From: Eutreptiella sp. 'Long Island Sound 2002' | Taxonomy: Eukaryota > Euglenozoa > Euglenophyceae > Eutreptiales > Eutreptiaceae | DNA: 64,000 nucleotides | Assembly (NCBI GenBank): GCA_964036045.1 | Contig: OZ038379.1 | Coordinates: 73,799,992 to 73,863,991 of the forward strand | Direction: 5' to 3' | Part shown: positions 10,888 to 22,685 of the stretch, piece after piece | Position numbering within the stretch: position 1 is the first letter of the stretch | How the letters are laid out: the number at the start of each line of letters is the position of its first letter | The notes under the pieces: model-generated | Database searches by the model: none | What the model was told of the DNA's origin: nothing | Seen by the model: only the letters and a program-made list of their open reading frames with translations | Translations under genes and position numbers: made by a program

Positions 10888-12718
10888 TTACATTGAGAGG
10901 ACCAGGAGGCCATGTTGGAGAGCATGCTGGTACAGCAGCAACTGGTGGTGGACAACATGATCCAGTACTTGGAGAGTTTGGAGACCAGGATGAGGGAGTT
11001 GGAGAAGCGTGAAGGAATTTTCAACGCCCGTCCCGGGACCACCCGCCGGACTGCCACGGGATCCTGCCGCAGAGTCGTTACTGAGATGGGTGACGACCTT
11101 GAGGAGAGCGGCAGAAGGAGTGGCGACCATGGAGGGTCCCATGGAGCTGGCCATGGAGCTGGCCAATGGAGGGCCGCCACGGGTTGACCTCTCGCTTTTG
11201 AGACACATCCCATCATTTACAGCAAGTCTCATGCTGGGGGAGAAGACGCCGGAAAACAGCTCGGGGACTTGTGCACCCAAGGGAGATACCCGTGAGGAGA
11301 CCTTCAAGATCGACATGAGTAGTCCTCCAGCCGCGGCAACGTTCGACGCCAGAGCGGCCTAAGCGGCACGTTTGGACGAAGAAGAAGGAGGAGCAGAGGA
11401 TCAATGGGTGATGGACCTGCAGGCCGGAATATGGATTATTGGAGATCCGGCCCCGCGAAGACATGGAAATCAGGGGTGTATATTCCCCCTACCCAGGAAA
11501 TGAGAATTCGGGAGAAATTCACCTCGGGGGCGTCATCGCTTCAGATGTTGGGGATCCGGTGATCCTCGAAGAACTTCGGGGTGTGATAACTCCCTACTAC
11601 GACGCCAATCCTGCCCACCTTGACGACTTCATCCTCGACTTGGAAGATTTTGCTACAGATGCTTCAGATGCGGCAGGATGCCCGTGACAAGTGGGTATGT
11701 CGCACTTTCCCACACAGTTTGGCCTCGGTGCTGAAGGCAGATTCACGTGATCAAATTCGGGAGAATAGGATCAGTACGGAGGAGCACTGCCTCGATTGCT
11801 TAGAGCAAAAAGAAAGGGTTGATGCGCCAAACAAAAAAAAGGAGGATCTTTGGTCAATACCCCTCAACTTGGAGCGTGGAGAATTGCAGTTGAGGGATTG
11901 GAGGAGGTATCTCCGAAAGTACCGCCGCCTTCTGAAGCAAGTGGAAGATTTGGCCGAATCAGGCGAGATTTGCCATCTCTTGCGAGATGTACTACCATTG
12001 TACTGGAAGAAGCGTGTGGAACACAAAGAAAAGAAGCGGGAAAAGAAGCACTTGGCTGTACGCATTATGGCGCCGAAAAATCAGCATTCCGGCAAAACCT
12101 GGGCGAGCCGGACCGGATGATCTCCATGAAGAATTCGGTCTACTTGGAGGTGTTCGGCAACAGGGCTGGAGGATGTTTGCTGAGGATCAACAACGTTGAG
12201 TGGAAACGTTGGGAGAAGCTGAGGATGCAGATGATCCCAGCCTGCATGAGCTTGGACTCAATAGTCCAAGACGTGAGCGTGGTATTAAAGCTAAATTCCA
12301 AAAGCGAAGCTCACACTAAGGACCGTCAGGGCCATTGGAACCGCGAGCGCCGGGTCGATCGAAACTATCGCGCCATCCAAGAAGATCGAATTGTTGGCGC
12401 AGACCGAAGTCCGGATCCGGGCTCCGAGGATGGAAAGACGTCGTCCGGCGGGGAGAACATGACTCTGGAAGATCATGAAGATGCACACTTCTTCGCGTTT
12501 GTGGCCCACAACACGAAGGCCTATGGTCATGACAAGCCCAAGTGGAGGACAGCACCACCCCGTCAAGGAAAGGAGCCGCGGAGAATTGGAAAACCTTCAT
12601 TGAACTTTACGGAGTACCGGCAGGAACATGATGGGTGCTGGGTGGGCTATGGGAAAGGGCGATCCCATAAGCAGGACCACAGAATGTGCAATGTGTACGA
12701 GGAGGACAAGCGGGCATA
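10888..12718 (+). pseudogene. gag: TE2 Gag, decayed
   Basis: It begins with a coiled-coil-like stretch (LESLETRMRELEKRE, about 10,960-11,010). This is matched in TE4 by a similar helix before its capsid-like region. A capsid-like part follows: LRGVITPYYDANPAHLDDF at 11,575-11,631 corresponds to LKDIKPPMYDGNPLNLDRF of TE4, and QKERVDAP and LQLRDWRRYLRKYRR follow at 11,800-11,930. The C-terminal Cys/His motif near 12,637-12,690 keeps the outer C and the H-R-M-C end, but its second cysteine is glycine (C-W-V-G). At least two frameshifts separate the parts. The role was particle assembly and RNA packaging. Confidence 0.75.
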
Positions 12719-13141
12719 ATTCCAAGCCCAATCCGAGAAAGTCTCGAAGGAGAAGCGGATTGACAAAATGAAAAAGAGACAAGCTGATGGAGGTGGACAT
12801 GTGGGATCAAGCAGCACTGGCAATTGATGAGGTTGCCGAGTCGCTAAGGAGGGCCACAGAAGACTTGAAATGAATACCCGAACGGCCCAGGTGATTTCCA
12901 GCAGAATGGTGCTGCGGTAAACCGGACCTAGAGACCTCACGGGGATGGGACACCGGAGGTCTCTCCGCCACAAATCAGCAAAATCAAAAGAAGGAAGGTA
13001 CCTATTGTACCCGAGAGGGCTCCCGGAGAGGCAAATAAGCTGAGCTTTGCGAGTTTCAGCCCATGGAACACCCTTCCAAGGGAAGTACCTATGGATTTTG
13101 GTCACATACCAATGGATGATTGAAAGACCACAGAGAGCGCC

Positions 13142-14520
13142 GTGGATGGGTGTGACCAGCCCAAGATCTACACCATCCCGGATCATACGCTCAAAGTATT
13201 GATGCACCCAAGCGTCATACAGTTGCATGCCATGAGAGTTGTCTATACTCCAAATGGAGAAGAACGGCAATTGCACTTGAAAGTGCGAGTACACCGTGGA
13301 AAGAAAGAGGTGATTGCCGGTGCATTGGTGGATATGGGTGCCCAGGTGAGCTTTGCTCGGAAGGTATAATCTTGGGAGAAATTTCTGAAGCCAAGCCGAA
13401 GACCAGTGCGCTTGAAGGTCATCGATGGCGAAATTATGGCTGGGGGTACCCAGAAGCTATTATCCGCATGGAACTTTCGGAAGATGATCGCTGGAACTGA
13501 CCGGATTTGGCGAAGCGGATTGTACTTTCCGGGTATGCTTATGCAGCGGATATTTCTGATTGGGATACTATTATGTGGTATGATTTTATGGTGAGCAACA
13601 CCATTGGAGCTCTTTCTCACCGTACAACGTTGGTTCAAGAGGACAAGGAGCGTCTTACTTGGTTATCTACGGACCATGCCCCAGGGGTAATCTCAGGAGA
13701 CCAGAGATGAGGAGGAAAGAATTGTGCGACCGGTCAAGACTGTGTGTGCCAAGCTCAATCGGGACTGTGGAGGTCATCTCATGAAATATGGCATGGCGCC
13801 ACAAGTGAACAATCGCATGGTTCAAAAACTTCGAGGGCAAAAACCCGAGACGGACGTATTTGCTTCCCGGGATGCCCTGTAGCTAAGGAAGTGTACGCGG
13901 CATTGGCACAAGGGGGACTCTGCGTGGTCAAAGCATTGGGGATTGAAGGAGTCGGGGCCTCTGTACTGGCATGGTGCTCAAAAAGACACCAGACGTACGG
14001 TGACCAAGATTTTCAGGATGCAATGGGCATCCTGGTCGTGACGGGCATAGGATCCAGCACATGTCCGCTCGAGGATCTTAAACCGACTTTGGACTGGATC
14101 ACCCTCAACGACATGCAATTCGGACCTGACGAGCAGTTGTTCATCCACACCAATGGTATACAAATGCCCGCTCGGGAAAAGCATGGAGTACAAAGGCTTC
14201 CTTTGTTGATGATTCACATTGCCAACCCACTGATGATGAAGAATTCATCAGGAGAGTAGAGGCCGTCGATGAGGATCATTTTTGAAGAAAGGTGTGACCC
14301 TACAAAAAGTGTTGACGTACTGTCTGATTCGCAGATCGATTGGGCTGTCGCTTACATGCGGATGGGTATGCATGACCGAGTGGCTGTATGCAAGGAGCGA
14401 GCCCAGGTCAAGCCACGCCATTGGCGGGACGACCGGGAGTTGTTGACCGGGAAGTTTGAGAAGGATGAGTCTGTGGCAAGAGTTATGGATCATTTAACCG
14501 ACCGTACGATGGTCCCATAG
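13142..14520 (+). pseudogene. TE2 aspartic protease and linker, decayed
   Basis: The frame at 13,142-13,369 encodes ERQLHLKVRVHRGKKEV, then DMGAQVSFARK. TE4 has RERQLHLKVR and DTGAQVSLVK at the same place. The catalytic triplet DTG has become DMG (13,331-13,339), a C-to-T change in the threonine codon, so the protease would be inactive. The following region to 14,520 matches the protease-RT linker of TE4 in scattered frames, for example SDWDTIMWYDFM against MDWDMIVGYDFM. Confidence 0.7.
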
Positions 14521-14552
14521 GGTCCGAACCTCCGACATGGGATTCTTCAAAA

Positions 14553-16200
14553 GTGGGTGACAAAGTGGACGAATTCCAGCCCGTGGCCCAAAATGTTTCA
14601 AAATTATCGGTGGGAACGGCCGGTGAGCGGGGCATATCGGGCGAGGAGATTTCAAACGTGGATCCACAAGAGGCATACACCGCCGCGAAGTCAGTAGTTT
14701 CAATACCCCAGCAGGTGGCGGAAGAAGCCAAGGAGATCCAAAAGGTAGCTGAGCTCAAGGATAGACTTATTGAAGCCTCTCCGCGGCTATTTAGTGGAGC
14801 TGCCAACAAGAATCCTCCCGAATGCGAGAAATTTGGTACCGACAAGATCAAGCTGAAACCAAACTCGAAAATTTATCATCACCGGCAATATCAACTCCAA
14901 GTAAAACAGGCAGAAGCGACGAAGAAGCTCTTGATCGAATTCGTTGAGCGTGGTTGGATTGAACCATTCGATGGTGAGTGGGCATGCCCGGCCTTCATCG
15001 TACCGCAAAGAGAGAAGGGTGAATGGAGATTGCTTGTCGATTACAGGGGATTCAACGAACAAAGCGAGCACAACTCGTGCTCGTTACCGCTGATTGACTC
15101 CATCTTGTAAAAGCAGCGGAAGAAACGCATCTTCGCTGTGTTAGACCTAAGGCACGGGTACCACCTGATGCCACTGCATGAGGACTCCTGGCCATGCACA
15201 GCGATGTCCACTCCGCCCGGGCCCATGCCCTAGAAGGTAGTTCCCAGGGAAGCCAAGAATGAGAATGCTGCCTTTCAAGGATCTCCTACAACCCGTTCGA
15301 GATTCTACCGACCCGTTTGTTGATGACATCATTATTGGGTCGGGCATGAGAAGGACTTGCGCCGAGTATTGGGTGTCTTGGACAAGCACAGCATGGTCTG
15401 CAAGCCGACAAAGGCCTCACTCCTTATGAGACAAGTACAGTTCGCTGGACATGTGGTTGGTCACGGGCAACGCCGACCCATGCCCTGGAAACTCCAGCAC
15501 CATGCCACTGGGAAAAACCAGAAACCGTCAGTGAACTCCGGTCCTTCATGGGATTTTGCAATTATTATTTGGGATATGTACAAATGTATGCAGATCTCTC
15601 GGGGCCTCTCCACAAGATGCTACAGGTGGGCAAGTTCGATGGTTGCAAGGGGAAGAAAGAAAACGTTGGCATGGACAACGGAAGCTGAAGAAGCGTTCGA
15701 GGATTTGAAGGAAAGACTATTTGGTAAATTGGGTCTTTTCTTGGTGGACCCGGACAAGGGATTTGTGCTGCGCACGGACACCTCGGACTATGCCGTGGGG
15801 GTAGTCCTCGAGCAAGTCCGGTTGCGATGGAACACATGTCCCGGTGGCCCTTTGAAGTCGAGTCTTGCTGGAAGGCCAACGTCAGAAGTGGACTGCGAAG
15901 GAGAAGGACACTTATGCCATTGTTTGCCGCCTCTGGAAATGGTCGGGCCACATCGGACTGCAACCCGTGGTGGTATGCACCGATCATGAATCACTTCAGA
16001 GCTGGCACAAGGAGCATGTGGTAACCCCTGCGGGTCCAGCGGCAAGGCGTGCCTGATGCCACGCAATGTTTGCGAAGTTCGGCTTGAGCGTTGTCTATGT
16101 CCCCGGAAAGAACAACACTGTGGCGGATTGCCTCAGTCGTCGGGCCTATCTGGCTGGCAAGGCTTGGGTGGACATATCTAGCCATGGAGACGCCGAGGAA
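14553..16200 (+). pseudogene. pol: TE2 reverse transcriptase and RNase H, decayed
   Basis: The RT N-terminal part is open from 14,553 to a TAA at 15,108-15,110. It contains FVERGWIEPFDGEWACPAF, GEWRLLVDYRGFN and SLPLIDSIL. The TAA replaces the CAA glutamine codon of TE4. RIFAVLDLRHGYHLMPL and the catalytic box F-V-D-D (15,316-15,327) follow after further breaks. RNase H shows GFVLRTDTSDYAVGVVLEQ (about 15,760-15,815), a TDHESL-type motif near 15,985, and VVYVPGKNNTVADCLSR near 16,100-16,140. This copy still has the PFVDDII frame undisturbed, which helps diagnose the frameshift in TE4. Confidence 0.8.
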
Positions 16201-16379
16201 ACAGAGGAGGCGAGGGGATCATTGAGCTTGAGAAGGCCATGAAGAAGGGCGACACCAAGTGCTCTTTGGTCATGACATCCGTGGTGGAGTTGAGCCAAAG
16301 ACGAGATGCCCGAGTTCGGTTTTCGATGGGAGAGACTTTGGAGGAATGTCTCATGGCACCGATTGAGTACTAAAAGTCA

Positions 16380-17595
16380 GTGATCATGGAGGATTGGTCG
16401 GAGGATTATGTAGCCTCGGAGCATTGGAAAAAATATTGGAACGCCGTGAGTGCCCCATCAAATGATGATGAGTCACCCGAGGGCTTGACAAAGAATGGAG
16501 ACAAGCTCTTCCCGACTGACCAGCTATTGGTGCCCAAAGACCGGGCCAGGCGCTCATTGACCATTGGCACAACGCCTAACTTATGCATCCGGGCGGCAAC
16601 AAAATGCAAACGGGATCTCGATTGGAGGTCCCTCCAGGATACTATGCAATATTGAATCGACATTGCAACGATTGTGCTGTGTGTAGGGCCAGAAAAAGCC
16701 CGAACCACTTCACAGCAGTGAACCTGGATTTTTACGGCGATCACCGAGGTACCGATGCGCTCCATTGCCATGAACGTGTTTGCCATGCTGCATGTCACAG
16801 TTGAGGGGGAAAAAAATGAATGTATTATTTCTGCCGTGGACCGACATAGCGGCTATATTGCTGCGGTTCCGGGTAAGAGATCAAAGAAGAAGGACAAGAA
16901 AGACCGTCGCCCAACGCATGATTAGGCATTGGCTGACACTTTTTGACGTCGCGGCGGTCATATGCAGCTACCGAGGGAGTCAATTGGTGGGCTCCTGGTT
17001 CAAAAGCATGTGCAAGCATATGTGGATTCGACATGTGAAGACCGTGGCGTATCAAAACTGGTCAAACGGACGCGCGGAGGTCACCGGGAGGCAAATTGCA
17101 CACCGAGGAGCCGGAGAGGAATTGATTGCACTCTCTTTGGAGGATTTCACAAGCCTTCAATGACTTACCGGGGCCTACAGGATTGTCTCCGCATCCCATT
17201 GAATTCCTACAGGAGCAAGTGTCTGGAACTCTCCTGTGGATGAACCACCGCAAGGTTGCTCGGGATGCGGACGCTATGATGAGCGAAGCGGAAGCCACTG
17301 CAGCCAACGTTTGCAAGTCTTTGAATGATGAGCATGAGAGGAGGGCCAAGCGCCTCAATGAAAGGCAAGAACCACAAGTGTTCCTTCAAGGACACCGTTT
17401 GCGTGGAGCGCCATCAAAGGGACGGGCTAACCCGGCATCGCCAACAATCGCGGTGTATTCCATGGGTCATCGTGCGCAGAACCGGGCAACATGTGTATGT
17501 TGTCCGGAGGGGGGACAACAAAATCCCTGATCAGGACCATACACAACTCCGACGGGGGGCGCCAGATCCCAGCGGGCGAGCGGTGAAGTTTGAAT
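16380..17595 (+). pseudogene. TE2 integrase, decayed
   Basis: The N-terminal part is recognisable from EDWSEDYVASE (TE4: DDWTDDYAKSE) and a zinc-binding-like region with CNDCAVCRA. In the catalytic core the second aspartate motif has changed: ICSYRGSQLVGSWFKSM stands where TE4 has ICSDRGPQFTGGWFKAM. The glutamate in NGRAEV is kept. GLSPHPIEFL and a coiled region follow, as in TE4. Loss of the second catalytic Asp and several frameshifts make it non-functional. Confidence 0.75.
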
Positions 17596-17855
17596 TCAAG
17601 GCGGGAGACTTGGACTCCGACGATGACTATGCCGTGTAGCGAATCCGAACGGACAAGCTGGCCCCCGCCACGCCGGGGGGGAGGCTATACAGGATTTGTT
17701 GGAACGGATATGCCACTTCGCGAGACTGGTGGGAGCCTCTTAGCGGCTTTGTGCCGAGGTATACGATGGTGTGGCTGGACTATCTGAAGAAGAAGGGGAT
17801 TAGTCTAGATGTCAAGGATGTCTTGTCCCATTTGATCATGCACAAAGGGGAGTGA
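17596..17855 (+). pseudogene. TE2 chromodomain, decayed
   Basis: DSDDDYAV, then a TAG at 17,637-17,639, then RIRTDKL and after a frame change YRICWNGYATSRDWWEPLS and FVPR align with the TE4 chromodomain (DSDDDYA, YTVERIL, FKVRWRGYGPSNDTWEPVS, FVPR). The aromatic residues that form the methyl-lysine cage in chromodomains are in register. The frame ends at the TGA at 17,853-17,855. In chromoviruses this domain directs integration to chromatin with particular histone marks. Confidence 0.75.
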
Positions 17856-18524
17856 GTGACTTTAACCTCACCCTTGACACCTTTGTTTGTTTTTGCTTGA
17901 TTTGCCGCAGGGATGCACATGCCATGGCTCAATACCTTCCTAGTACCCCCCATCTCAATTTTCTTGACATGAGACGAGCATGTGGAACCAAGATCAGTCT
18001 TGGACTGTGTTCATGTTTTTTGTGTGCAGGGTCGGTCGGCGCTTGCCCAGAAGATTCTTACGGATCGAGATTCGTCATGACCCAGTCATTTTTCCTATTT
18101 TTGTTTCGCTGGAGCCTTTGTTAAGTGCATCAGCGGGAGCGACACACCCACTATATGGGATCGTTCGTGGCCTTCTGGGTTTGCATTTCAGAGTTTGCAG
18201 GGGATGTGAAGTTTATATTTATTTGCTTTGCTCTCCTTACCCACGTTGTTTTGTTGATTTGTTTTCACCATTTTGCGGTGCAATTAGACCTTTTGGGAGG
18301 TTGCTGAACGCAATGGAGACCACCGGATGTGCTAAACCCCTGCCCAAGGGTCATTCCTCTTTTTCACACACCACGTTTCATTTTGAGACCGCTTTTCCTA
18401 TTTTTAGTAACAAGATATCGATTTTTGAAAAATGGTTCCACCGGCTCCGTTTCGCGTTCTGTCTGAATCTGCAGCCACCAGATATGTGTCGCTGTTGCAT
18501 TAGTGAGGTTGCTTTACGTCCAGG
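17856..18524. other. No gene recognised; possible TE2 3' LTR
   Basis: AT-rich sequence immediately after a purine run and TG. The position would suit a 3' LTR, but no upstream partner was found, so this is only positional inference. Confidence 0.25.
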
Positions 18525-19433
18525 GTCTTTCAATTTGGAGATCTCAATTTTTTTGCCTGCGCTATATTTATGAACGGATGTTACTATTTTGAGTACAAAA
18601 TTGCTTTCTCACTTCTCTGCATTTTGGGGACCTAGGGACCATTCGCCCGGATCCACGATCATTTTGTTGCGAGCCGGACCCGGTCTGTCCGCACGAACTC
18701 ATCTTGCACCTGGAGTCCGGAGATTGAAGTAAGTAAATAAGTAAGTAAGGGCAGCCGCGACCACAGCCTCATCTGACATCTCCTTGTGTGTTTTACATGG
18801 TGGCCGCCTCTGGCGGGAAGGAGAGCTCTGCACCATCCTTTCCCCTGGCCACCCCCGTTCCACCTCACGACCGAGAACTTCAACCAGATTCCCTTGAAGC
18901 ATGACCGGCGGTAGGTTTCCTTCAGTAGCTGCCCTCACGGTCTCAGGCCCATCCGGTCCCCGTCGAAGGATCATCCGGCCTTGCCCCTCTAGCACAGGCT
19001 TTGGGGTGCCTGCAGGCGGGTTCTCTGTCGATAGCCGTCGCCGACAGTGCAGCAATGCTCTCAACCACATTCCAGCACTCCTCATTCCTCACGGGCTGGA
19101 GTACCCACTTGGCTCCCGGATGCAATGGGCTTTCGTCCATCTCTGGTTGGAGGCTTGGGGGCGACCGTTTCGACGCTCCCCCGGGTGCTGCTCACACGAA
19201 CACAGCGCCTCTTTTCGGCTGTGGCCCAACAGGGACACCACTACACGTACCCCCACTAGGGCTTGGAGGGGGGGTTTGTTCTGTATGCGTGCTCGGCATG
19301 TGGTCTTGCCGTCGTTTATGTCGTTGTTCAGACCTCCCCATTTCTGGCAGATTGTCTTTCTGTTGTTTGACCCTCGCCTTTCCTGGCCGAGCGTCCATCA
19401 TTTTTCTGTCCCCCCCATACCTGGCTCGGGTGT
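18525..19433 (+). repeat. 909-bp tandem duplication, unit 1
   Basis: The segment from GTCTTTCAATTTGGAG to GGCTCGGGTGT is repeated at an offset of 909 bp with few differences (for example ATTTTTTTGCCTGCG against ATTTTCTTGGCTGCG). A minus-strand open frame of 128 codons (18,699-19,085) occurs in both units. It is not a recognised protein and may only reflect GC content. Confidence 0.9.
18727..18760 (-). mobile_element. 3' end of a (TTAC)n-tailed short element
   Basis: On the minus strand GATGAGGCTG-like sequence and CGGCTGCCC lead into TTACTTACTTATTTACTTACTT. The same 3' end occurs on the plus strand at 49,285-49,343 and, by duplication, at 19,636-19,670. A conserved end followed by a short tandem tail is typical of LINE or SINE 3' termini. 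Confidence 0.45.
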
Positions 19434-20342
19434 GTCTTTCAATTTGGAGATCTCAATTTTCTTGGCTGCGCTATATTTATGAACAGATCTTACTATTATG
19501 AGTACAAAATTGCTTTCTCACTTCTCTGCATTTTGGGCACCTAGGGACCATCCGCCCGGATCCACGATCATTTTGTTGCGAGCCAGACGTCGTGTGTCCG
19601 CACGAACTCATCTTGCACCTGGAGTCCGGAGATTGAAGTAAGTAAATAAGTAAGTAAGGGCAGCCGCGACCACAGCCTCATCTGACATCTCCTTGTTTGT
19701 TTTACATGGTGGCCGCCTCTGGCGGGAAGGAGAGCTCTGCACCATCAGTTCCCCTGGCCACCCCCGTTCCACCTCACGACCGAGAACTTCAACCAGATTC
19801 CCTTGAAGCATGACCGGCGGTAGGTTTCCTTCAGTAGCTGCCCTCACAGTCTCAGGCCCATCCGGTCCCCGTCGAAGGATCATCCGGCCTTGCCCCTCTA
19901 GCACAGGCTTTGGGGTGCCTGCAGGCGGGTTCTCTGTCGATAGCCGTCGCCGACAGTGCAGCAGTGCTCTCAACCACATTCCAGCACTCCTCATTCCTCA
20001 CAGGCTGGAGTACCCACTTGGCTCCCGGATGCAATGGGCTTTCATCCATCTCTGGTTGGAGGCTTGGGGGCGACCGTTTCCACGCTCCCCCGGGGTCTGC
20101 TCACGCGAACACAGCGCCTCTTTTCGGCTGTGGCCGAACAGGGACACCACTACACGTACCCCCACTTAGGGCTTGGAGGGGGGGTTTGTTCTGTATGCGT
20201 GCTCGGCATGTGGTCTTGCCGTCGTTTATGTCGTTGTTCAGACCTCCCCATTTCTGGCAGATCGTCCTTCTGTTGTTTGACCCTCGCCTTTCCTGGCCGA
20301 GCGTCCATCATTTTTCTGTCCCCCCCATACGTGGCTCGGGTG
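19434..20342 (+). repeat. 909-bp tandem duplication, unit 2
   Basis: Near-identical to 18,525-19,433 at an exact 909-bp offset throughout the positions checked by eye, including the AAGTAAGTAAATAAG tract (18,727 and 19,636). Confidence 0.9.
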
Positions 20343-20745
20343 TGTTGCTGTGTGCGTGATCTGCGCCCTTGGTTATGCAGGCCGTGCAGCCCAAGTGATC
20401 CACCTGTGTTTGTGCACGAGAACAAAGTGTTTTTATGGCTATGGTCTAGCAGGGACGCGACTACACGTACCCCTGCTAAGGCTTGGAGGGCTTGAGTGCT
20501 CTGTTGTCGTGCCCCGCTCGGGTACGTGGTGACCATGATGTTGTCGTCCGACCCCTCCAATTCCAGCGAGATTGCATTTCAGTTGTTTTTCCCTCGCCAT
20601 TCCTGGCGTGGGTGCTTTACTCTTTTGTTCCCGCTATTTGTGGCTTAGGCACTTTGCTGTGCGTGCGTCTCCGCCCTTGGTTCAGCTGGGTGGGCAGCCC
20701 TGGGAGCACCATTTCACCGTACGTGTCCCACCTCCTGTAGGAGCG
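20343..20745 (+). repeat. Diverged third unit of the 909-bp duplication (partial)
   Basis: GGGACGCGACTACACGTACC, GGCTTGGAGGGCTTG, TTTTTCCCTCGCCATTCCTGG and CTGTTGTCG-like blocks recur in the same order as in the 3' part of units 1 and 2, with clear divergence. It is older than the unit 1/unit 2 duplication. Confidence 0.6.
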
Positions 20746-20875
20746 ACTCATGCAATGTGGGGGTGCAGAGAGGCTTAGCTACCAGCACTCACGTCTGTCC
20801 TGCTATACCCGGATTACCGGGCCCGCCTCTGCGCGGCCTGTTGGGCCGGGCACTTGCGCGGACAGGCGGTCAGCC

Positions 20876-22020
20876 CCGGATGATCCAGTCCGGGGCGCCA
20901 GGCCGCCACTTGTCCCTCGATGATCCCATCTGGGGGGCGGCGGCTCCTGCTGCTTGTTCCGCCCCTGATGATCCAGTCTGGGGCATCCTGTCTTATTTCA
21001 CCGGATGATGCTCTCGTCGTGCTTTGGCCGCTCCTCCTTGTTTTGCCCCGGATGATCCAGTCCAGGGCACCTCATGGCCACGTCACCTTGCTGCATTTTG
21101 ACCGGGCTTCTCCTCTTCGCTGTTTCACTGCTTCTCCACGGCCTCATCCCCTTGGCTGCTGCTACGCATCACCACGACCTGGTCTACTTGATTACATCAC
21201 TGCATCACCACGGCCTTCTCCTAATGGTTGCACTGCCTCTCCTCGGCCTTGGCCTCATCTCCACTTCTCTGCAGTACTACGACCCTGCCCTCATGGCTGC
21301 TTCTCGGCATCAATGCAGCCTCATCCATAGGCCTGTTTCTCTGCTTCCCCACGGCCCCGTCCTCCTCAATGCTGCACTGAGTCTCCTCGGCCTTGTTCTT
21401 ATCTCTGTATCCCTGCATCTCCATGCCGTTGTCCTTTGCGTTGCTCCCAGAAATGACTCCATCGCTGCACCACCTTGGCCTCAGCCCCTCCTTTCTCTCA
21501 CCTCTGGCCGCCACTTTCCCCTGGACGCTCCAGCCCGGGGGGTGGGGACTCCTTCTGCTTGCTCCGGCCCGGGCAATCCTTCTCGGGGCGGCAGGCCACA
21601 TTTCCCCGGATGCTCTAGCTCTGGGAGCTGTGGCCGCTCCGTCTTGCTCTGCCCCGAATGATCCATTCTGGGGTGTCAGCCCGCCACTTGCCCCTGGATG
21701 ATCCAGTCTGGGTTGCGGCGGCTCGTGCTGCCTTATCCGTCCCGGATGATCCATCCGTGGCGTCTAGTTGCCGCTTGTCCGCGGATGATCCAGTCCGGGG
21801 GGCGGCGGCTCTTGCTGCTTGTTTCGTCCGAGATGATCCACTCCGGGCGTCTGGCTGCCACTTGTCGCCGCATGATCCAGTCCGGGGGGCTGCGGCTCCT
21901 GCTGCTTGGTCCGCCCCGGATGATCAAGTCCGGGGAGTTCGGACTCCTTCCCTCACTTTTTGCTGTCTTTTTGTTTTGGCCGCTCCTTCCCTCTTTGCCC
22001 CGGATGATGTAGTCCAGGGC
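20876..22020 (+). repeat. Minisatellite with a hairpin-forming unit, interrupted by a second degenerate repeat
   Basis: About sixteen imperfect copies of a 40-50 bp unit. The core is CCCCGGA, an 8-nt loop TGATCCAG, then TCCGGGG, an inverted repeat. The cores alternate with GCGGCTCCTGCTGCTTG-like and GCCACTTGTC-like spacers. From about 21,100 to 21,480 the array is replaced by a CT-rich repeat of roughly 50 bp (CATCACCACGGCCT, CTCCTCGGCCTTG). Both components recur at 51,540-52,215. Confidence 0.8.
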
Positions 22021-22067
22021 ACTCGACCGCCTTGTCACCACATCGCTGCACTTCCTCGGACTCGTCT

Positions 22068-22161
22068 GCTTAGCTATCCTAGTGGTCTGCACGCTAGGGG
22101 GCTGGGGCACCTCTTTTTGAGAGGTCCCGGGTTCAAGTCCCAGTCAGCCTAGCTAAGTAGG
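22068..22161 (+). mobile_element. tRNA-like short repeat, copy 1
   Basis: It contains a polymerase III A-box-like TAGTGGTCTGCACG and a B-box-like GGGTTCAAGTCC with a T-stem. The outer ends GCTTAGC and GCTAAGT can pair. The anticodon arm is not canonical and there are eight extra bases between the T-arm and the closing stem, so it is not a functional tRNA gene. A second copy lies at 49,891-49,984 on the other strand. A tRNA-derived SINE head is the best reading. Confidence 0.5.
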
Positions 22162-22685
22162 AAGATCACATGTGACATGGCAGTGACCTCAGCGCCACAG
22201 GCGATGCCACCTCAGCACCCATGGGACCCAAAACAAAGAGTGCACATCTCTAGGTGGCACTTTAAAAGAGAGAGTGCCCATGTGGGCAGTATACCTTTGA
22301 TTGCAGGATATTTTCTAACTATCGGATCCTAAATCTGTAGTTTTTGTGAGTTCCTTTATGTAAATACATTGTCTATCTTTTGAGCATTGACTGCAGACCT
22401 TCATGTTGCGGATTTGATCCTGAATTTCCTCTCCTTGCACTCCGGGTACTTGGGAGCATTGGTTTATTGTTTCATTTCATCAACACATGGGTATTTGGAA
22501 AACCTGAGCTACAGCAAGAAGCAGCAGGAACAAGCAGAGGCACAAACAAAACAAAATCACCAAGGCATCTACAGTGGAAGCATGTTTTAACTTTCTGGTA
22601 GCAGGGGATATCAGTCTTTGCGTACCTGCAACCCCTTGCAATACAACCAGTACGCGGAGACTGACAACACTTCTGAAGGGCGGAA
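22162..22685. other. No feature recognised
   Basis: AT-rich spacer between the tRNA-like repeat and TE3. It might hold the TE3 leader or LTR remnant, but no partner sequence was found. Confidence 0.3.

Larger units (their letters stand above)
10888..17855 (+). mobile_element. TE2: decayed chromodomain Ty3/gypsy retrotransposon
   Basis: Gag, protease, reverse transcriptase, RNase H, integrase and chromodomain follow in the order typical of chromoviruses, all on the plus strand. Each domain has a counterpart in TE4, at a lower similarity than TE1 to TE4. Stops and frameshifts occur throughout, many of C-to-T type. The purine run AAAGGGGAG before TGAGTG at 17,844-17,858 could be the polypurine tract and LTR start, but no matching 5' LTR was identified. 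Confidence 0.85.

Noticed and set aside
17853-18524. Confident TE2 3' LTR
   Set aside because: The purine run and TG are suggestive, but no matching 5' LTR was found upstream of TE2.
18699-19085. Minus-strand 128-codon ORF, repeated at 19,608-19,994
   Set aside because: It repeats only because the DNA is duplicated. No domain, and other frames in the same GC-rich DNA are equally open.
22068-22161. Functional tRNA gene
   Set aside because: No valid anticodon arm and an extra eight bases before the closing stem.
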